Assembly (NCBI RefSeq): GCF_015222005.1
Contig: NZ_JADFFL010000005.1
Coordinates: forward strand, 248,001-312,000
Length of the DNA stretch: 64,000 nt
Source of the DNA: Mucilaginibacter myungsuensis
GTDB lineage: Bacteria > Bacteroidota > Bacteroidia > Sphingobacteriales > Sphingobacteriaceae
Direction: 5' to 3'
The notes under the pieces were generated by a model. That model worked only from the letters and a program-made list of their open reading frames with translations, did not search any database and was not told the DNA's origin. Both the position numbers and the translations under genes were made by a program. Positions 42,824-51,006 of this stretch are shown here, in pieces. Each line of letters opens with the position of its first letter. Positions within the stretch are counted from its first letter, which is position 1.

Positions 42824-45562
42824 TTATTTTAATGTGGCCTGCGCCTTTTTTAATGTTTTCTCCAGATCAATGCCTTCGTCTAAGACACCGTTAAAAAGGT
42901 CGCCGGTCTCTTTGAGGCGATCCAGTGCATTGTGAATGTTAAAATGCTGTATCGTCAGCCCCGGCTTAACCTCGTCCCAACTGAGTGGCATAGAAACGGT
43001 GGCACCCGGCTTGGGCCGCAGCGAATATGGGCCTGCTATCGTCGCACCCGGCCGGTTCTGTAAATAATCCAGGTACATTTTGCCTTTGCGGGCCGCGATG
43101 CTGCGTTCCAGGCTGGTGTAATCCGGGATCTGTTCATGTACGTGTTTGACAACGATGTTGGCAAATATCTGTGACTGCTGGTAGCTGTATTTGCCGCCCA
43201 GGGGGATATAGATGTGCATGCCTGTCGACCCGGAGGTTTTTGGATAGCTGGGTACATCGATGGCATCGAGTATATCTTTAACCAGGCGCGCGGCTTCGAC
43301 CACCTGGTCATAAGTATGTTTATCTGGGTCAAGGTCGATCACGCAATAATCCGGATTATCAGGTGTCTGCGCTCTGCTGAACCAGGGATTGATCTCGATA
43401 CAACCTAAAGAATTCATCCATAGTAAGCTTGCTTCGTCGGTACCGACTAGATACTTGGTAACCTTTCCTTCATCTGTTACATGATCGAATGTTTTCGCCC
43501 AGTCCGGAGCTTTATCGGTCACGTTCTTCTGGTAAAAGCTTTGTCCGTGTATCCCACCGGGAAACCTGTTCAGTGACATGGGCCGGTCCTTGAGGTATGG
43601 CATCATGTATTCGCCGACCTTGTAATAGTAATTCAGCATGTCCCCCTTGGTGAGCTTATCCTCCGGCCAGTAAAGTTTGGTAACGTGATTGAATTTAAGG
43701 TCATGACCGCAAACCTTTTTCGTCTGTGTATCCTCGGTAGGATTAACCAGGGTTTTACGCTCCATGTTCTTAACCGGCTGCAGTTTGAGATCGGTCTTTT
43801 TAGATGAAGCGGTCGATCTTTTAGATGATGCTTTCGTCGTTTCTTTTTCTGCCGGCTTTGCGGCATCCTTGGCCTCCGCTACGGTTTCTTCTGTATGTGC
43901 TGCTTTTTCCAGCACCACATCTTTTGCGTGCTTATCCGTCCGCATACCTTTAAAAGAGGCTTGCCGGAAAACGCCGTCACTGGTGACCTCGGCAAAACCG
44001 ACCTCGCAAACCAGTTCCGGTTTTAACCAGGTAGGCTTTGCGCTCATACGTTTCGGGCGGAATCGTGTCGGTTTATCGACATCCACTTCATAATCGAACG
44101 GGCTATTACCTGTAATAAGTGGCTTGAATTGCGCCATCATCTCTTTTTGCAATTTATCCGAAAAGCCCGTGCCGACCTTGCCAACAAATTGCAGGTCGCC
44201 TTTGTTATCGTAAACACCCAGGATCAAAGCACTAAAAGACTTGCCGGTCCCTTCGTTTTTGGTATAGCCTGCAATAACAACTTCCTGACGGCGCTGCACT
44301 TTTACCTTCAGCCATTCTTTGGAGCGCAGGTCGGATGTGTAAACACTATCTGCCTTTTTGGCGATGATGCCTTCCAGGCCCATGCGCTCAGCCGCAGCAA
44401 AAAACTCAATGCCGTTCGCATCGAATACTTTGCTTTGCCGGATGTGCTCGTTATCCGTTGGCAAAATGGATCGCAGAATAGCTTGTCGCTCGATCAGCGG
44501 CAGTCCCATCAGGTTTTTGCCTTCGTACCAGAGAATATCGAAAATGTAAAAGACGAGGTTGCCATCGGCTTCACTTCGCCAATTCTGCATCGCACCGAAA
44601 TCAGATATCCCTTTTTCATTCAGCACCAACAACTCACCGTCGAGTACGGCATTCATATTCCATTGCTTTAGCGCATCGTTGATCGGGTAATATTTTTCAA
44701 AAGGGAGGTTATTGCGGGAAATGAGTGTTACATCGTCTTTCTGTATATTGGCAATAGCACGGTAGCCGTCCCATTTGACCTCATATAGCCAACCAGGCTC
44801 ATTAAAGGGTTCGTCAACCAAGGTTGCTTTCATCGGTTTGAGCTTCGCCGGAACTTTAGCTTTCGGCGCAGATTTCAAGATGGTTTGCGTATCGATCTCC
44901 GGTGCTTCTTCGGCTTCTACTTCTTCCGCCAGATCTTCGTCGGGCACCACGTCCTCTTCATGTCCGTTCTGCCAAACCTTTTCGCTACTCTTAGCCATTT
45001 CATCGATGGTCTTGCCGGAAAGCACCGATCTGTCTTTTTTAGTGATGTCCTTATCTGTTGCGAACTCATCCTTATGTTTGATCATTAACCAGCCGTTCTC
45101 GCCCATCCCATGGGTTTTTACCAGCGCAAATTCCCCGTTCAGCTTCTCGCCATGCAATTTGATCTTCAGCTGGCCGGAAGCCAGTTGCTTTAATAAATGT
45201 TTTTCCTGGGCTTTCTTTCCCTTGATCGGTTCAATAGGCTCGTATGTTCCTTCGTCCCAGACGATCACTGTGCCGCCGCCATATTCGCCCTTTGGAATGA
45301 TGCCTTCGAAATTCAGGTAATCAAACGGGTGGTCCTCGACCATCATGGCCAAATGCTTGATCTTTGGATCCAAGCTCGGGCCCTTGGGAACCGCCCAACT
45401 TTTCAATACGCCTTCCATTTCCAGCCGAAAGTCATAATGCAGCCTGCTTGCGTCATGTTTTTGTACGACGAAGATCAGATGATCTTTATCCTTGCTTTTG
45501 CCGGCTTTAGGTTCCGAGGTTTTTTTAAAATCCCTTTTTTCTGCGTATTCGGTCAGGCTCAT
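42824..45562 (-). CDS. ligD: ATP-dependent DNA ligase D (LigD), three-domain
   Basis: This 912-residue LigD has the order phosphoesterase-ligase-polymerase. Residues about 25-170 form the 3'-phosphoesterase (QKHDASRLHYDFRLE). Residues about 240-545 form the ligase, with catalytic Lys263 in EVKWDGYR. Residues about 615-905 form the primase-like polymerase, with the metal-binding VIDLDPD at 741-747 and HIYIPL. A low-complexity Ala/Lys linker (about 550-600) joins ligase and polymerase. LigD seals ends held by Ku. It is preceded by a DUF3606 gene 4 bp upstream. Confidence 0.97.
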   Translation of the reverse strand: MSLTEYAEKRDFKKTSEPKAGKSKDKDHLIFVVQKHDASRLHYDFRLEMEGVLKSWAVPKGPSLDPKIKHLAMMVEDHPFDYLNFEGIIPKGEYGGGTVIVWDEGTYEPIEPIKGKKAQEKHLLKQLASGQLKIKLHGEKLNGEFALVKTHGMGENGWLMIKHKDEFATDKDITKKDRSVLSGKTIDEMAKSSEKVWQNGHEEDVVPDEDLAEEVEAEEAPEIDTQTILKSAPKAKVPAKLKPMKATLVDEPFNEPGWLYEVKWDGYRAIANIQKDDVTLISRNNLPFEKYYPINDALKQWNMNAVLDGELLVLNEKGISDFGAMQNWRSEADGNLVFYIFDILWYEGKNLMGLPLIERQAILRSILPTDNEHIRQSKVFDANGIEFFAAAERMGLEGIIAKKADSVYTSDLRSKEWLKVKVQRRQEVVIAGYTKNEGTGKSFSALILGVYDNKGDLQFVGKVGTGFSDKLQKEMMAQFKPLITGNSPFDYEVDVDKPTRFRPKRMSAKPTWLKPELVCEVGFAEVTSDGVFRQASFKGMRTDKHAKDVVLEKAAHTEETVAEAKDAAKPAEKETTKASSKRSTASSKKTDLKLQPVKNMERKTLVNPTEDTQTKKVCGHDLKFNHVTKLYWPEDKLTKGDMLNYYYKVGEYMMPYLKDRPMSLNRFPGGIHGQSFYQKNVTDKAPDWAKTFDHVTDEGKVTKYLVGTDEASLLWMNSLGCIEINPWFSRAQTPDNPDYCVIDLDPDKHTYDQVVEAARLVKDILDAIDVPSYPKTSGSTGMHIYIPLGGKYSYQQSQIFANIVVKHVHEQIPDYTSLERSIAARKGKMYLDYLQNRPGATIAGPYSLRPKPGATVSMPLSWDEVKPGLTIQHFNIHNALDRLKETGDLFNGVLDEGIDLEKTLKKAQATLK

Positions 45563-45566
45563 TACG

Positions 45567-45740
45567 TTATTTTTTAAGTTGGCGTTTAACGTCCGGAGCA
45601 GCTGTACCGGCAGCGATTACGGCAGCTTTTACTTTATCCTGTGAAACATTGAATTCCCTGGCCCAAAATTCAAGAGCGTAGGCATCGTCGATGTCAACAG
45701 TACGGCTGTCTGGAGCGTTGGCTTTGATCTTTCGATTCAT
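45567..45740 (-). CDS. DUF3606-type small protein, copy 2
   Basis: This 57-residue protein starts MNRKIKANAPDSRTVDIDD and has an EFWAREFNVSQDKVKAAVIA helix, the core of DUF3606 proteins (small helical proteins with a turn-helix that suggests nucleic-acid contact). It ends 4 bp before the ligD start, so it is in the same operon. It is too short for many gene callers. Confidence 0.78.
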   Translation of the reverse strand: MNRKIKANAPDSRTVDIDDAYALEFWAREFNVSQDKVKAAVIAAGTAAPDVKRQLKK

Positions 45741-45763
45741 ATTTTACAGAGTCGTTGACAACA

Positions 45764-45781
45764 AAGCTCCTTGCGGGGCTT
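45764..45781 (-). terminator. Weak hairpin between the two DUF3606 genes
   Basis: On the minus strand AAGCCCC-GCAA-GGAGCTT forms a 7-bp stem with one G-T pair, followed by TGTTG. A weak terminator or attenuator at best. Confidence 0.4.
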
Positions 45782-45802
45782 ATTGTATAAAATTCTATTC
45801 GG

Positions 45803-45985
45803 CTATTTCTTTTTCTTATCTGTAAGATATTTTTCGATAACCTTACGATCGTTGGAGCCGGTTGCTCTTTTTGCACCAACCAGCGCCTGGGTGCTGATAC
45901 CTAATTTTTCGGCTTCGTACTTCACTTCATACTTTTCACCGGAATTCACTTTTTTTCGATCTGTTGTTGTTCCTTTGCTTGCCAT
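45803..45985 (-). CDS. DUF3606-type small protein, copy 1
   Basis: This 60-residue basic protein reads MASKGTTTDRKKVNSGEKYE and ends in a Lys tail. The EVKYEAEKLGISTQALVGAKRA stretch matches the DUF3606 helix. It is a divergent paralogue of the 57-residue protein 62 bp downstream. Probably DNA-associated. Confidence 0.8.
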   Translation of the reverse strand: MASKGTTTDRKKVNSGEKYEVKYEAEKLGISTQALVGAKRATGSNDRKVIEKYLTDKKKK

Positions 45986-46051
45986 GATATGTATTTATTA
46001 GGTAAATATTTTAATTATAACAATAGATAACTGCGATAGTTTCAAATTGAT

Positions 46052-47941
46052 TTATTGTGGGTTATCGACGATAAAGCGTATATCTGCTTTGATCCTATGA
46101 TAGTTTGTAATGACATCCGCTTTGACAGCAGTTCTGATCTGCGGGATGGGATGGTATGCTTCTTCTTCCGCGCGGATGGCATCATGGTCATTTTGTATTT
46201 CACAATGAAATGTCTTCAGATCGATCTTATTAGTCGGGTCGTCCGCTACCATCCCTACAAATTCGCCGGAGGAGAGTCCTGCTATCCGGGAGGCTGGAAC
46301 AGCGTATTCCAATTGAGTGGACCGACTGACCGATGTATCACTGCTGTTAATCGATATGCTTTCTTTCTGCTGATTTATCTTGCCAAATCTTTCTGACAGT
46401 TGCTTCGCGGTATCTCCGGTAACCTGCCCACATATGATATTGCCGACGATATTCATGATCACTTCGGCCTGCTCTCGACCATAATCCTTTTTCAGCTGAC
46501 TGTAATCCTGCACAGCTAAGGTAACGGCTACTTTGTTGGATCGCGCCGTTGCGATCAGGTTATCGATTCCATTAAAGTAGATGGTTGGAAATTCGTCGAA
46601 GATCAGACTGCATTTCTGCTGACCCTTCCGGTTCACCAATTTATTGATCCTGTTCACATATAATGAAAGTACGGCCCCATAGGTCTGTGATTTTTGCGGG
46701 TTGTTAGCGAGACAAACCACTTTAGGATCATCAGGGTTGTTGATATCGAGCGAAAAATCGCTTCCGCTCAGCACGTAATATAATTGCGGAGAACTCAACC
46801 TTGCCAAGCTGATCTTCGCACTGGCGATCTGACCTTCGAGTTGTTCAAACGCTTCATTTCTCCAGGCCGAAATAAAAGGGTTGATCAAAACTTCTATTTC
46901 AGGTTCACTGGTCAGCAAGTCGAAGAGATCTTTATAATCGACCAGGGACAATTCGATAGCGTGAGGTAAAGTACAATAACGGCCGCCTTCATATTTCTTC
47001 AGGAACCAGATCAGAGCCGTAACAAAGTTGATTGGGGATTCCACAAAAAAATCACCTTGCTTTTTGATCCATTCCCGGTTCAAGCCAAGCATGATAGTTC
47101 GTGCAGCTTCCATTGCATCAGTTAGATCGAGCATCGTTTCAGGTTCCAATGGATTACTGCGGTGCATGATATGCTCAAAGTTGATCACATAGAATGACCG
47201 CCCGCCATGTTCACGTAGTGCGTTATAAGCGATCCTGCTGAGGTCATCATATTTGAAATCATAGATAAGCATCGAGAATCCTTTTCTGATATGTTGGGTG
47301 ATGATATGCCGTATCACAAAATAGGATTTACCTGCACCCGGACTTCCGCCGACAAGCGTGCCCCGGAAAGGATTGATCACATTGATCCAGCTATCACGTT
47401 CTTTACCTTTGAACCTGTATTTTGCAGGCAGGTTGAAAGAGTATTCATTTTCGAGGTGACGCTCTTCCTGCGGGAAAGTTTCATTCTCACGGTTAAAAAT
47501 GTCGGATGCCAGTTTCAGTTTTAACATCCTGAACAAAAGGCTTCCACCATTCATGAACAGCAGGTAACCGAAGGCGGTAGCGCCCATATAAAGCATCGGC
47601 ATAGGAATGAAATAATTACTCAAAAAGTAAAAAAGCAGCCCTGTTACACAATAGGTCAAAACAGTTCCGGGCCTGATCTTTTCGTCACGTTTGCCTTTGC
47701 TGCCGACAAGCGACACGATGAGTAAAAGCAGTGCGGCACATTTAGCAAGCCATAGCGCTTTAAAGATGCCTAATTTCGAGATCGGCAGAACCACATGATC
47801 AACTATCTTGTGCGTAAGCCCGTGCTCAGCAAAAAAGACATAGCAAGACAAATAAAAATGAATGATCAGGATCGTGATGCTGAGTAGCCTTGTAAAATCG
47901 ATGATCCTGCGTAAAGCTTGTTCGTTCTCTCCGGTTGCCAT
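46052..47941 (-). CDS. Type IV coupling protein, TraG/VirD4-like (mobilisation)
   Basis: This 629-residue protein has N-terminal membrane segments (around residues 18-38, 60-80 and 92-135) and a cytosolic ATPase with Walker A GGSPGAGKS (198-206) and Walker B SLIFDEFPTIYF. It links the relaxase-DNA complex to a secretion channel. It follows the relaxase gene by 3 bp. No other secretion genes are in the window, so the channel must be elsewhere in the element or supplied in trans. Confidence 0.92.
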   Translation of the reverse strand: MATGENEQALRRIIDFTRLLSITILIIHFYLSCYVFFAEHGLTHKIVDHVVLPISKLGIFKALWLAKCAALLLLIVSLVGSKGKRDEKIRPGTVLTYCVTGLLFYFLSNYFIPMPMLYMGATAFGYLLFMNGGSLLFRMLKLKLASDIFNRENETFPQEERHLENEYSFNLPAKYRFKGKERDSWINVINPFRGTLVGGSPGAGKSYFVIRHIITQHIRKGFSMLIYDFKYDDLSRIAYNALREHGGRSFYVINFEHIMHRSNPLEPETMLDLTDAMEAARTIMLGLNREWIKKQGDFFVESPINFVTALIWFLKKYEGGRYCTLPHAIELSLVDYKDLFDLLTSEPEIEVLINPFISAWRNEAFEQLEGQIASAKISLARLSSPQLYYVLSGSDFSLDINNPDDPKVVCLANNPQKSQTYGAVLSLYVNRINKLVNRKGQQKCSLIFDEFPTIYFNGIDNLIATARSNKVAVTLAVQDYSQLKKDYGREQAEVIMNIVGNIICGQVTGDTAKQLSERFGKINQQKESISINSSDTSVSRSTQLEYAVPASRIAGLSSGEFVGMVADDPTNKIDLKTFHCEIQNDHDAIRAEEEAYHPIPQIRTAVKADVITNYHRIKADIRFIVDNPQ

Positions 47942-47944
47942 AGT

Positions 47945-49162
47945 TTATTGTTTTAATCCTTTGCGTTTCTTTTTTTTGAATCTTTTCAGCGCCGCGAGAT
48001 CCTGATATTCAGCCTCGAACAAGGCACCCAGCATTGTCTCGCCATTGGCCGGGGGGGCATGTCGTAGTATCGGTTCATCCATCGCCTGCGTGGAAAACTT
48101 CTCTTTGACCCCGGCACTATCAGGCAGAAAGTGTGCACTTAATAAATTGGCACTATAGGCTTTGCCAAGGTCGCTGCCATTAAACACAACTTTGTTCTGT
48201 TGATCCAGGAAGGTCACGCCATAGATCCTCCCGTCATTATTTCTTCGCAGGATGACGTTGATGTTCAACTTGCTCATTTCCTTAATAAAGCTATCGGCAG
48301 TTTGAGGCCTTTTCAATGTTTGATCGATCTTCCCGATCAACGCGGCCTTGAAAGGTTTTCTCAGGCCTTCGTTCAGGCGGAATTTCTCACCCAATGCCTT
48401 TAAGGTCGGTTTACCGTAGATCGAGCTTGCCTTGATGGGTACGCCGGTCTTTTTACCTTTACTGTTCAGCATCCAGTAGACCAGGCCATCGTGAGCGAAC
48501 ATTCGGGAATCTTTAGCGCCCCGGTCGGCCATGATGTTGAATTGTCCAAGGACAGCGTTCAATTCAGGGACACTGGTGAATTTGTATGTCCTGATCGTGT
48601 AATCCAGAATATTGGTTATTGCCCTTTTGGTTTCAGCCTTGCCATACTCCGCCACTCTTGGTTGCATTTTGATAACTTCACGCTGCTTTTGCTGATCGCC
48701 AGCTTTCGCTAACCCGTAACTGATCTCTATCGCCTTTCGTGTTCTTTCCGATTCATTCTGACCGAGATAATGCAGGTTGATACGTTGGCCATCGCGTTTG
48801 ATGTTGGTCGTCACGATGTGAATGTGCGGATGACCAGCATCCTCATGGCGGTAAACGAGAAACGGTTGTTGACCAAAGCCGATCCCCAACATGTAATCTC
48901 CGGCAATCATACCAAGTTTTTCGTCGTTTAAATTTTCACCGTTAGGGAAGTTTAGCGAAATATGGACGGCGTTCGTTTTGGCCCGGGTATTCATTGCTGC
49001 CATATCCGTAAGCCTCAAAAGCTTATCGCTAAAAGACAGGTCTTTGGCTTCTTTAAAATATTTGACGGCAGCGATCAGCACGGCCTTTTGCTTCTTGACC
49101 TTGTTCTCATTATAGTTGAGTGCACCGATCAGGCTTTTCCCGCTTTTAATTTTTGCGACCAT
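47945..49162 (-). CDS. Relaxase / mobilisation nuclease (MobB-type)
   Basis: This 405-residue relaxase has a candidate catalytic Tyr at position 17 (LIGALNYNENK) and the metal-binding HPHIHIVTTN (His111, 113, 115). The arrangement matches the Relaxase/Mobilization nuclease family of Bacteroides elements. It nicks oriT and stays bound to the transferred strand. It overlaps the MobC gene by 34 bp. Confidence 0.93.
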   Translation of the reverse strand: MVAKIKSGKSLIGALNYNENKVKKQKAVLIAAVKYFKEAKDLSFSDKLLRLTDMAAMNTRAKTNAVHISLNFPNGENLNDEKLGMIAGDYMLGIGFGQQPFLVYRHEDAGHPHIHIVTTNIKRDGQRINLHYLGQNESERTRKAIEISYGLAKAGDQQKQREVIKMQPRVAEYGKAETKRAITNILDYTIRTYKFTSVPELNAVLGQFNIMADRGAKDSRMFAHDGLVYWMLNSKGKKTGVPIKASSIYGKPTLKALGEKFRLNEGLRKPFKAALIGKIDQTLKRPQTADSFIKEMSKLNINVILRRNNDGRIYGVTFLDQQNKVVFNGSDLGKAYSANLLSAHFLPDSAGVKEKFSTQAMDEPILRHAPPANGETMLGALFEAEYQDLAALKRFKKKKRKGLKQ

Positions 49163-49539
49163 ATATCGGCGTATTGGTTCATTTTATCTTTGATCAGCGA
49201 AATGGATGGTTCGAGTTTGCTGTTCACTACACCCAGGAGGTTCGCCCACAGACGACTGTCTGCATGCCCATGCGCCGCATTGATATTGCGGACGGCCTGA
49301 TTGAGGTTATTGCCGATGGCGTTAAGCTCCTGACGCAGCAGCACCATTTCCTCCAGCATATCATCTATCGCTTTGTCCCTGTAATAGACGGTGACAGGTT
49401 TCTCCAGCAAAACACTGCGCATGTATTCACTGAGCTTTCTGAAAGGCGTTTTTTTGAACTTGCTGTTCAGTATCTGATACTCATCCGGCTTAAGCCTGAT
49501 ATTATACCAGCGCGTACGATTTTCTTCAGGTGTACTCAT
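49129..49539 (-). CDS. MobC-like relaxosome accessory protein
   Basis: This 136-residue protein has the ribbon-helix-helix-like start TRWYNIRLKPDEYQILNSKF, then KLSEYMRSVLLEKPVTVYYRD, and the helical ELNAIGNNLNQAVRNINA of MobC. It assists the relaxase at oriT, which probably lies in the 145 bp immediately upstream. Confidence 0.9.
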   Translation of the reverse strand: MSTPEENRTRWYNIRLKPDEYQILNSKFKKTPFRKLSEYMRSVLLEKPVTVYYRDKAIDDMLEEMVLLRQELNAIGNNLNQAVRNINAAHGHADSRLWANLLGVVNSKLEPSISLIKDKMNQYADIWSQKLKAGKA

Positions 49540-49585
49540 GATCGTTGTTTTAAAAGATCCGACTTCGGAGGAGATTTACCTGGAC

Positions 49586-49665
49586 CCGCGCAACTCCGGC
49601 GCGGCGGGCAAGATTCAATTGTGACACAATTGTACATCTTGCTAACTGCTGCGAAGCGGGCAGTT
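49586..49665. other. Candidate oriT: cluster of inverted repeats upstream of mobC
   Basis: The non-coding stretch 49540-49684 contains nested inverted repeats. CCGCGC/GCGCGG lie at 49586-49604. GCAAGAT (49608-49614) and ATCTTGC (49636-49642) enclose a perfect CAATTGTG-A-CACAATTG (49616-49632). AACTGC/GCAGTT lie at 49644-49665. Such repeats directly upstream of mobC and the relaxase gene are typical of origins of transfer. The nick site cannot be assigned. Confidence 0.6.
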
Positions 49666-49684
49666 TCATCCTGCTATAAGTAGT

Positions 49685-49963
49685 TTAAATGGCCTTTTTT
49701 GTTGTTTGCTCAGGCTTCGCCTTTTGATCCAGGTATGCCTCAAGCGCTAGTATGTTGATGTCTTTCAGCGACAGATCGTACTCCACGCCGTAAGCTTTTA
49801 CGCGCTTCAGCAGTGCCTTTGGTATCCAATTATTGAACTGCACTTCGGGGGCTTTTTCCAGCGTCCCTGTCCTTACCGGCAGCACTTGTTGAACGGGTGT
49901 CGCGGGGCGTTCTTTCATCAGCTTATTGGCCAGATCCCCCAATTTGTTTTTATAGTTATCCAT
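49685..49963 (-). CDS. Small basic protein next to ParA, possible centromere-binding protein
   Basis: This 92-residue protein is rich in Lys and has a C-terminal helical stretch (PKALLKRVKAYGVEYDLSLK) that could be a DNA-binding ribbon-helix-helix or HTH element. It lies between the candidate oriT and the repeat array, downstream of the parA-like gene. A ParB/ParG-like role is inference from position; no family recognised. Confidence 0.65.
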   Translation of the reverse strand: MDNYKNKLGDLANKLMKERPATPVQQVLPVRTGTLEKAPEVQFNNWIPKALLKRVKAYGVEYDLSLKDINILALEAYLDQKAKPEQTTKKAI

Positions 49964-49973
49964 AACGCCTGTG

Positions 49974-50143
49974 TTCTATAGTTATAGAATTCTAAATGCC
50001 GTACCTACCCGTTATAGAAATATAGAGTTCTATATTATAAGCCCGCCGTATAGAATTGTAGAGTTATAGCTTTCTATATTTCTGCATTGCTATGATCATA
50101 GCATTCTACCTTTTTATAAATGCAGATCTTTACAATTATAGAA
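49974..50143. repeat. AT-rich array of TATAGAA/TTCTATA repeats (iterons or partition site)
   Basis: The 199-bp gap between the 92-residue gene and parA contains the exact 7-mer TATAGAA at 49983, 50013, 50049 and 50137, and its complement TTCTATA at 49974, 50028 and 50072, plus near matches (TATAGAG at 50021). Several form inverted pairs, such as TTCTATA-GT-TATAGAA. The density and location beside ParA indicate a partition centromere or an iteron-type control region. Confidence 0.65.
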
Positions 50144-50162
50144 TGGTAGAGAAATAAAAAAG

Positions 50163-50768
50163 CTATGCGCTGATCATGTCAACAACCTCTTCCGCGAGGG
50201 CGGTGATCTCATCCCTGGCTTTCTGGTCGGTGCTTTGCAGAATGCCTGAAGTCATGGCCGAGCGGGCGATACTCACCCGGTCATGGATGATGGTGTTTAG
50301 CAGCGCAACATCCATCGTTCTGATGAGTTCCGCAACTTCATTCGTGATCCCTGAGCGGGGCTTTACCATGTTTAACACGATGCCCGCTTTTATATCCGGT
50401 ACTGCCTTCATTGCATCATCGATCATAGCAATGGTTGAACGGATCGCCATTACGTCGAAAAAACCTGCTTTGGTAGGAACGAGTATGAAATCCGATAAGC
50501 GAAAAAGATCCGGCAACCTGCTGGACAGGTACGGCGGCGTATCAATAATGATGAGGTCATACGCCAATTTTTCAATGTCGTCGAAACTATCTGAACTTAT
50601 AATGGCCAGTTCCGGAAATTCCCCACGAATATGATAAAGGCTGCCCTGGAGATCAGTGTCCACAAGCGCAACAGATAATTGATCTTTGAAACACAGCGCG
50701 ATATTGATCGCTAAGGTACTTTTTCCTACGCCACCTTTTTGATGGGCTATGGTGATGATCTTTGCCAT
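50163..50768 (-). CDS. parA: ParA-family ATPase
   Basis: This 201-residue protein has the deviant Walker A HQKGGVGKST at residues 9-18 and a VDTDLQGS segment, followed by LIIIDTPPYLS. It belongs to the short ParA/Soj-like group. Start at ATG 50768; the frame extends upstream without family similarity. Such ParAs on integrative elements aid maintenance of the excised form or transfer. The repeat array and the 92-residue gene immediately downstream support a partition system. Confidence 0.92.
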   Translation of the reverse strand: MAKIITIAHQKGGVGKSTLAINIALCFKDQLSVALVDTDLQGSLYHIRGEFPELAIISSDSFDDIEKLAYDLIIIDTPPYLSSRLPDLFRLSDFILVPTKAGFFDVMAIRSTIAMIDDAMKAVPDIKAGIVLNMVKPRSGITNEVAELIRTMDVALLNTIIHDRVSIARSAMTSGILQSTDQKARDEITALAEEVVDMISA

Positions 50769-51006
50769 AATATTGAATTTGAAGTAATAATTTGATCGGT
50801 AAGTGACAAAATTCGCCAACTTGAAATTTGGTTTATGACAACGTTGGAAAGAGTGGTATCATTTTTCTTCAAGTGTTAAGGCATTTTTGAGCAATTCACG
50901 ATTGACGAGGCCTCGGATAGAGGAGTAATAATGTTTCTGGTGGTTTTTTCTAAAAAGTCGTTATTTTGCGGTCGGGATTCAAAAGTTAATTTATAATATA
51001 ACTGTA

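Noticed and set aside
44129..44671. Plus-strand frame of 180 codons opposite ligD
   Set aside because: It is antisense to the ligase domain, which has its catalytic Lys and expected length.
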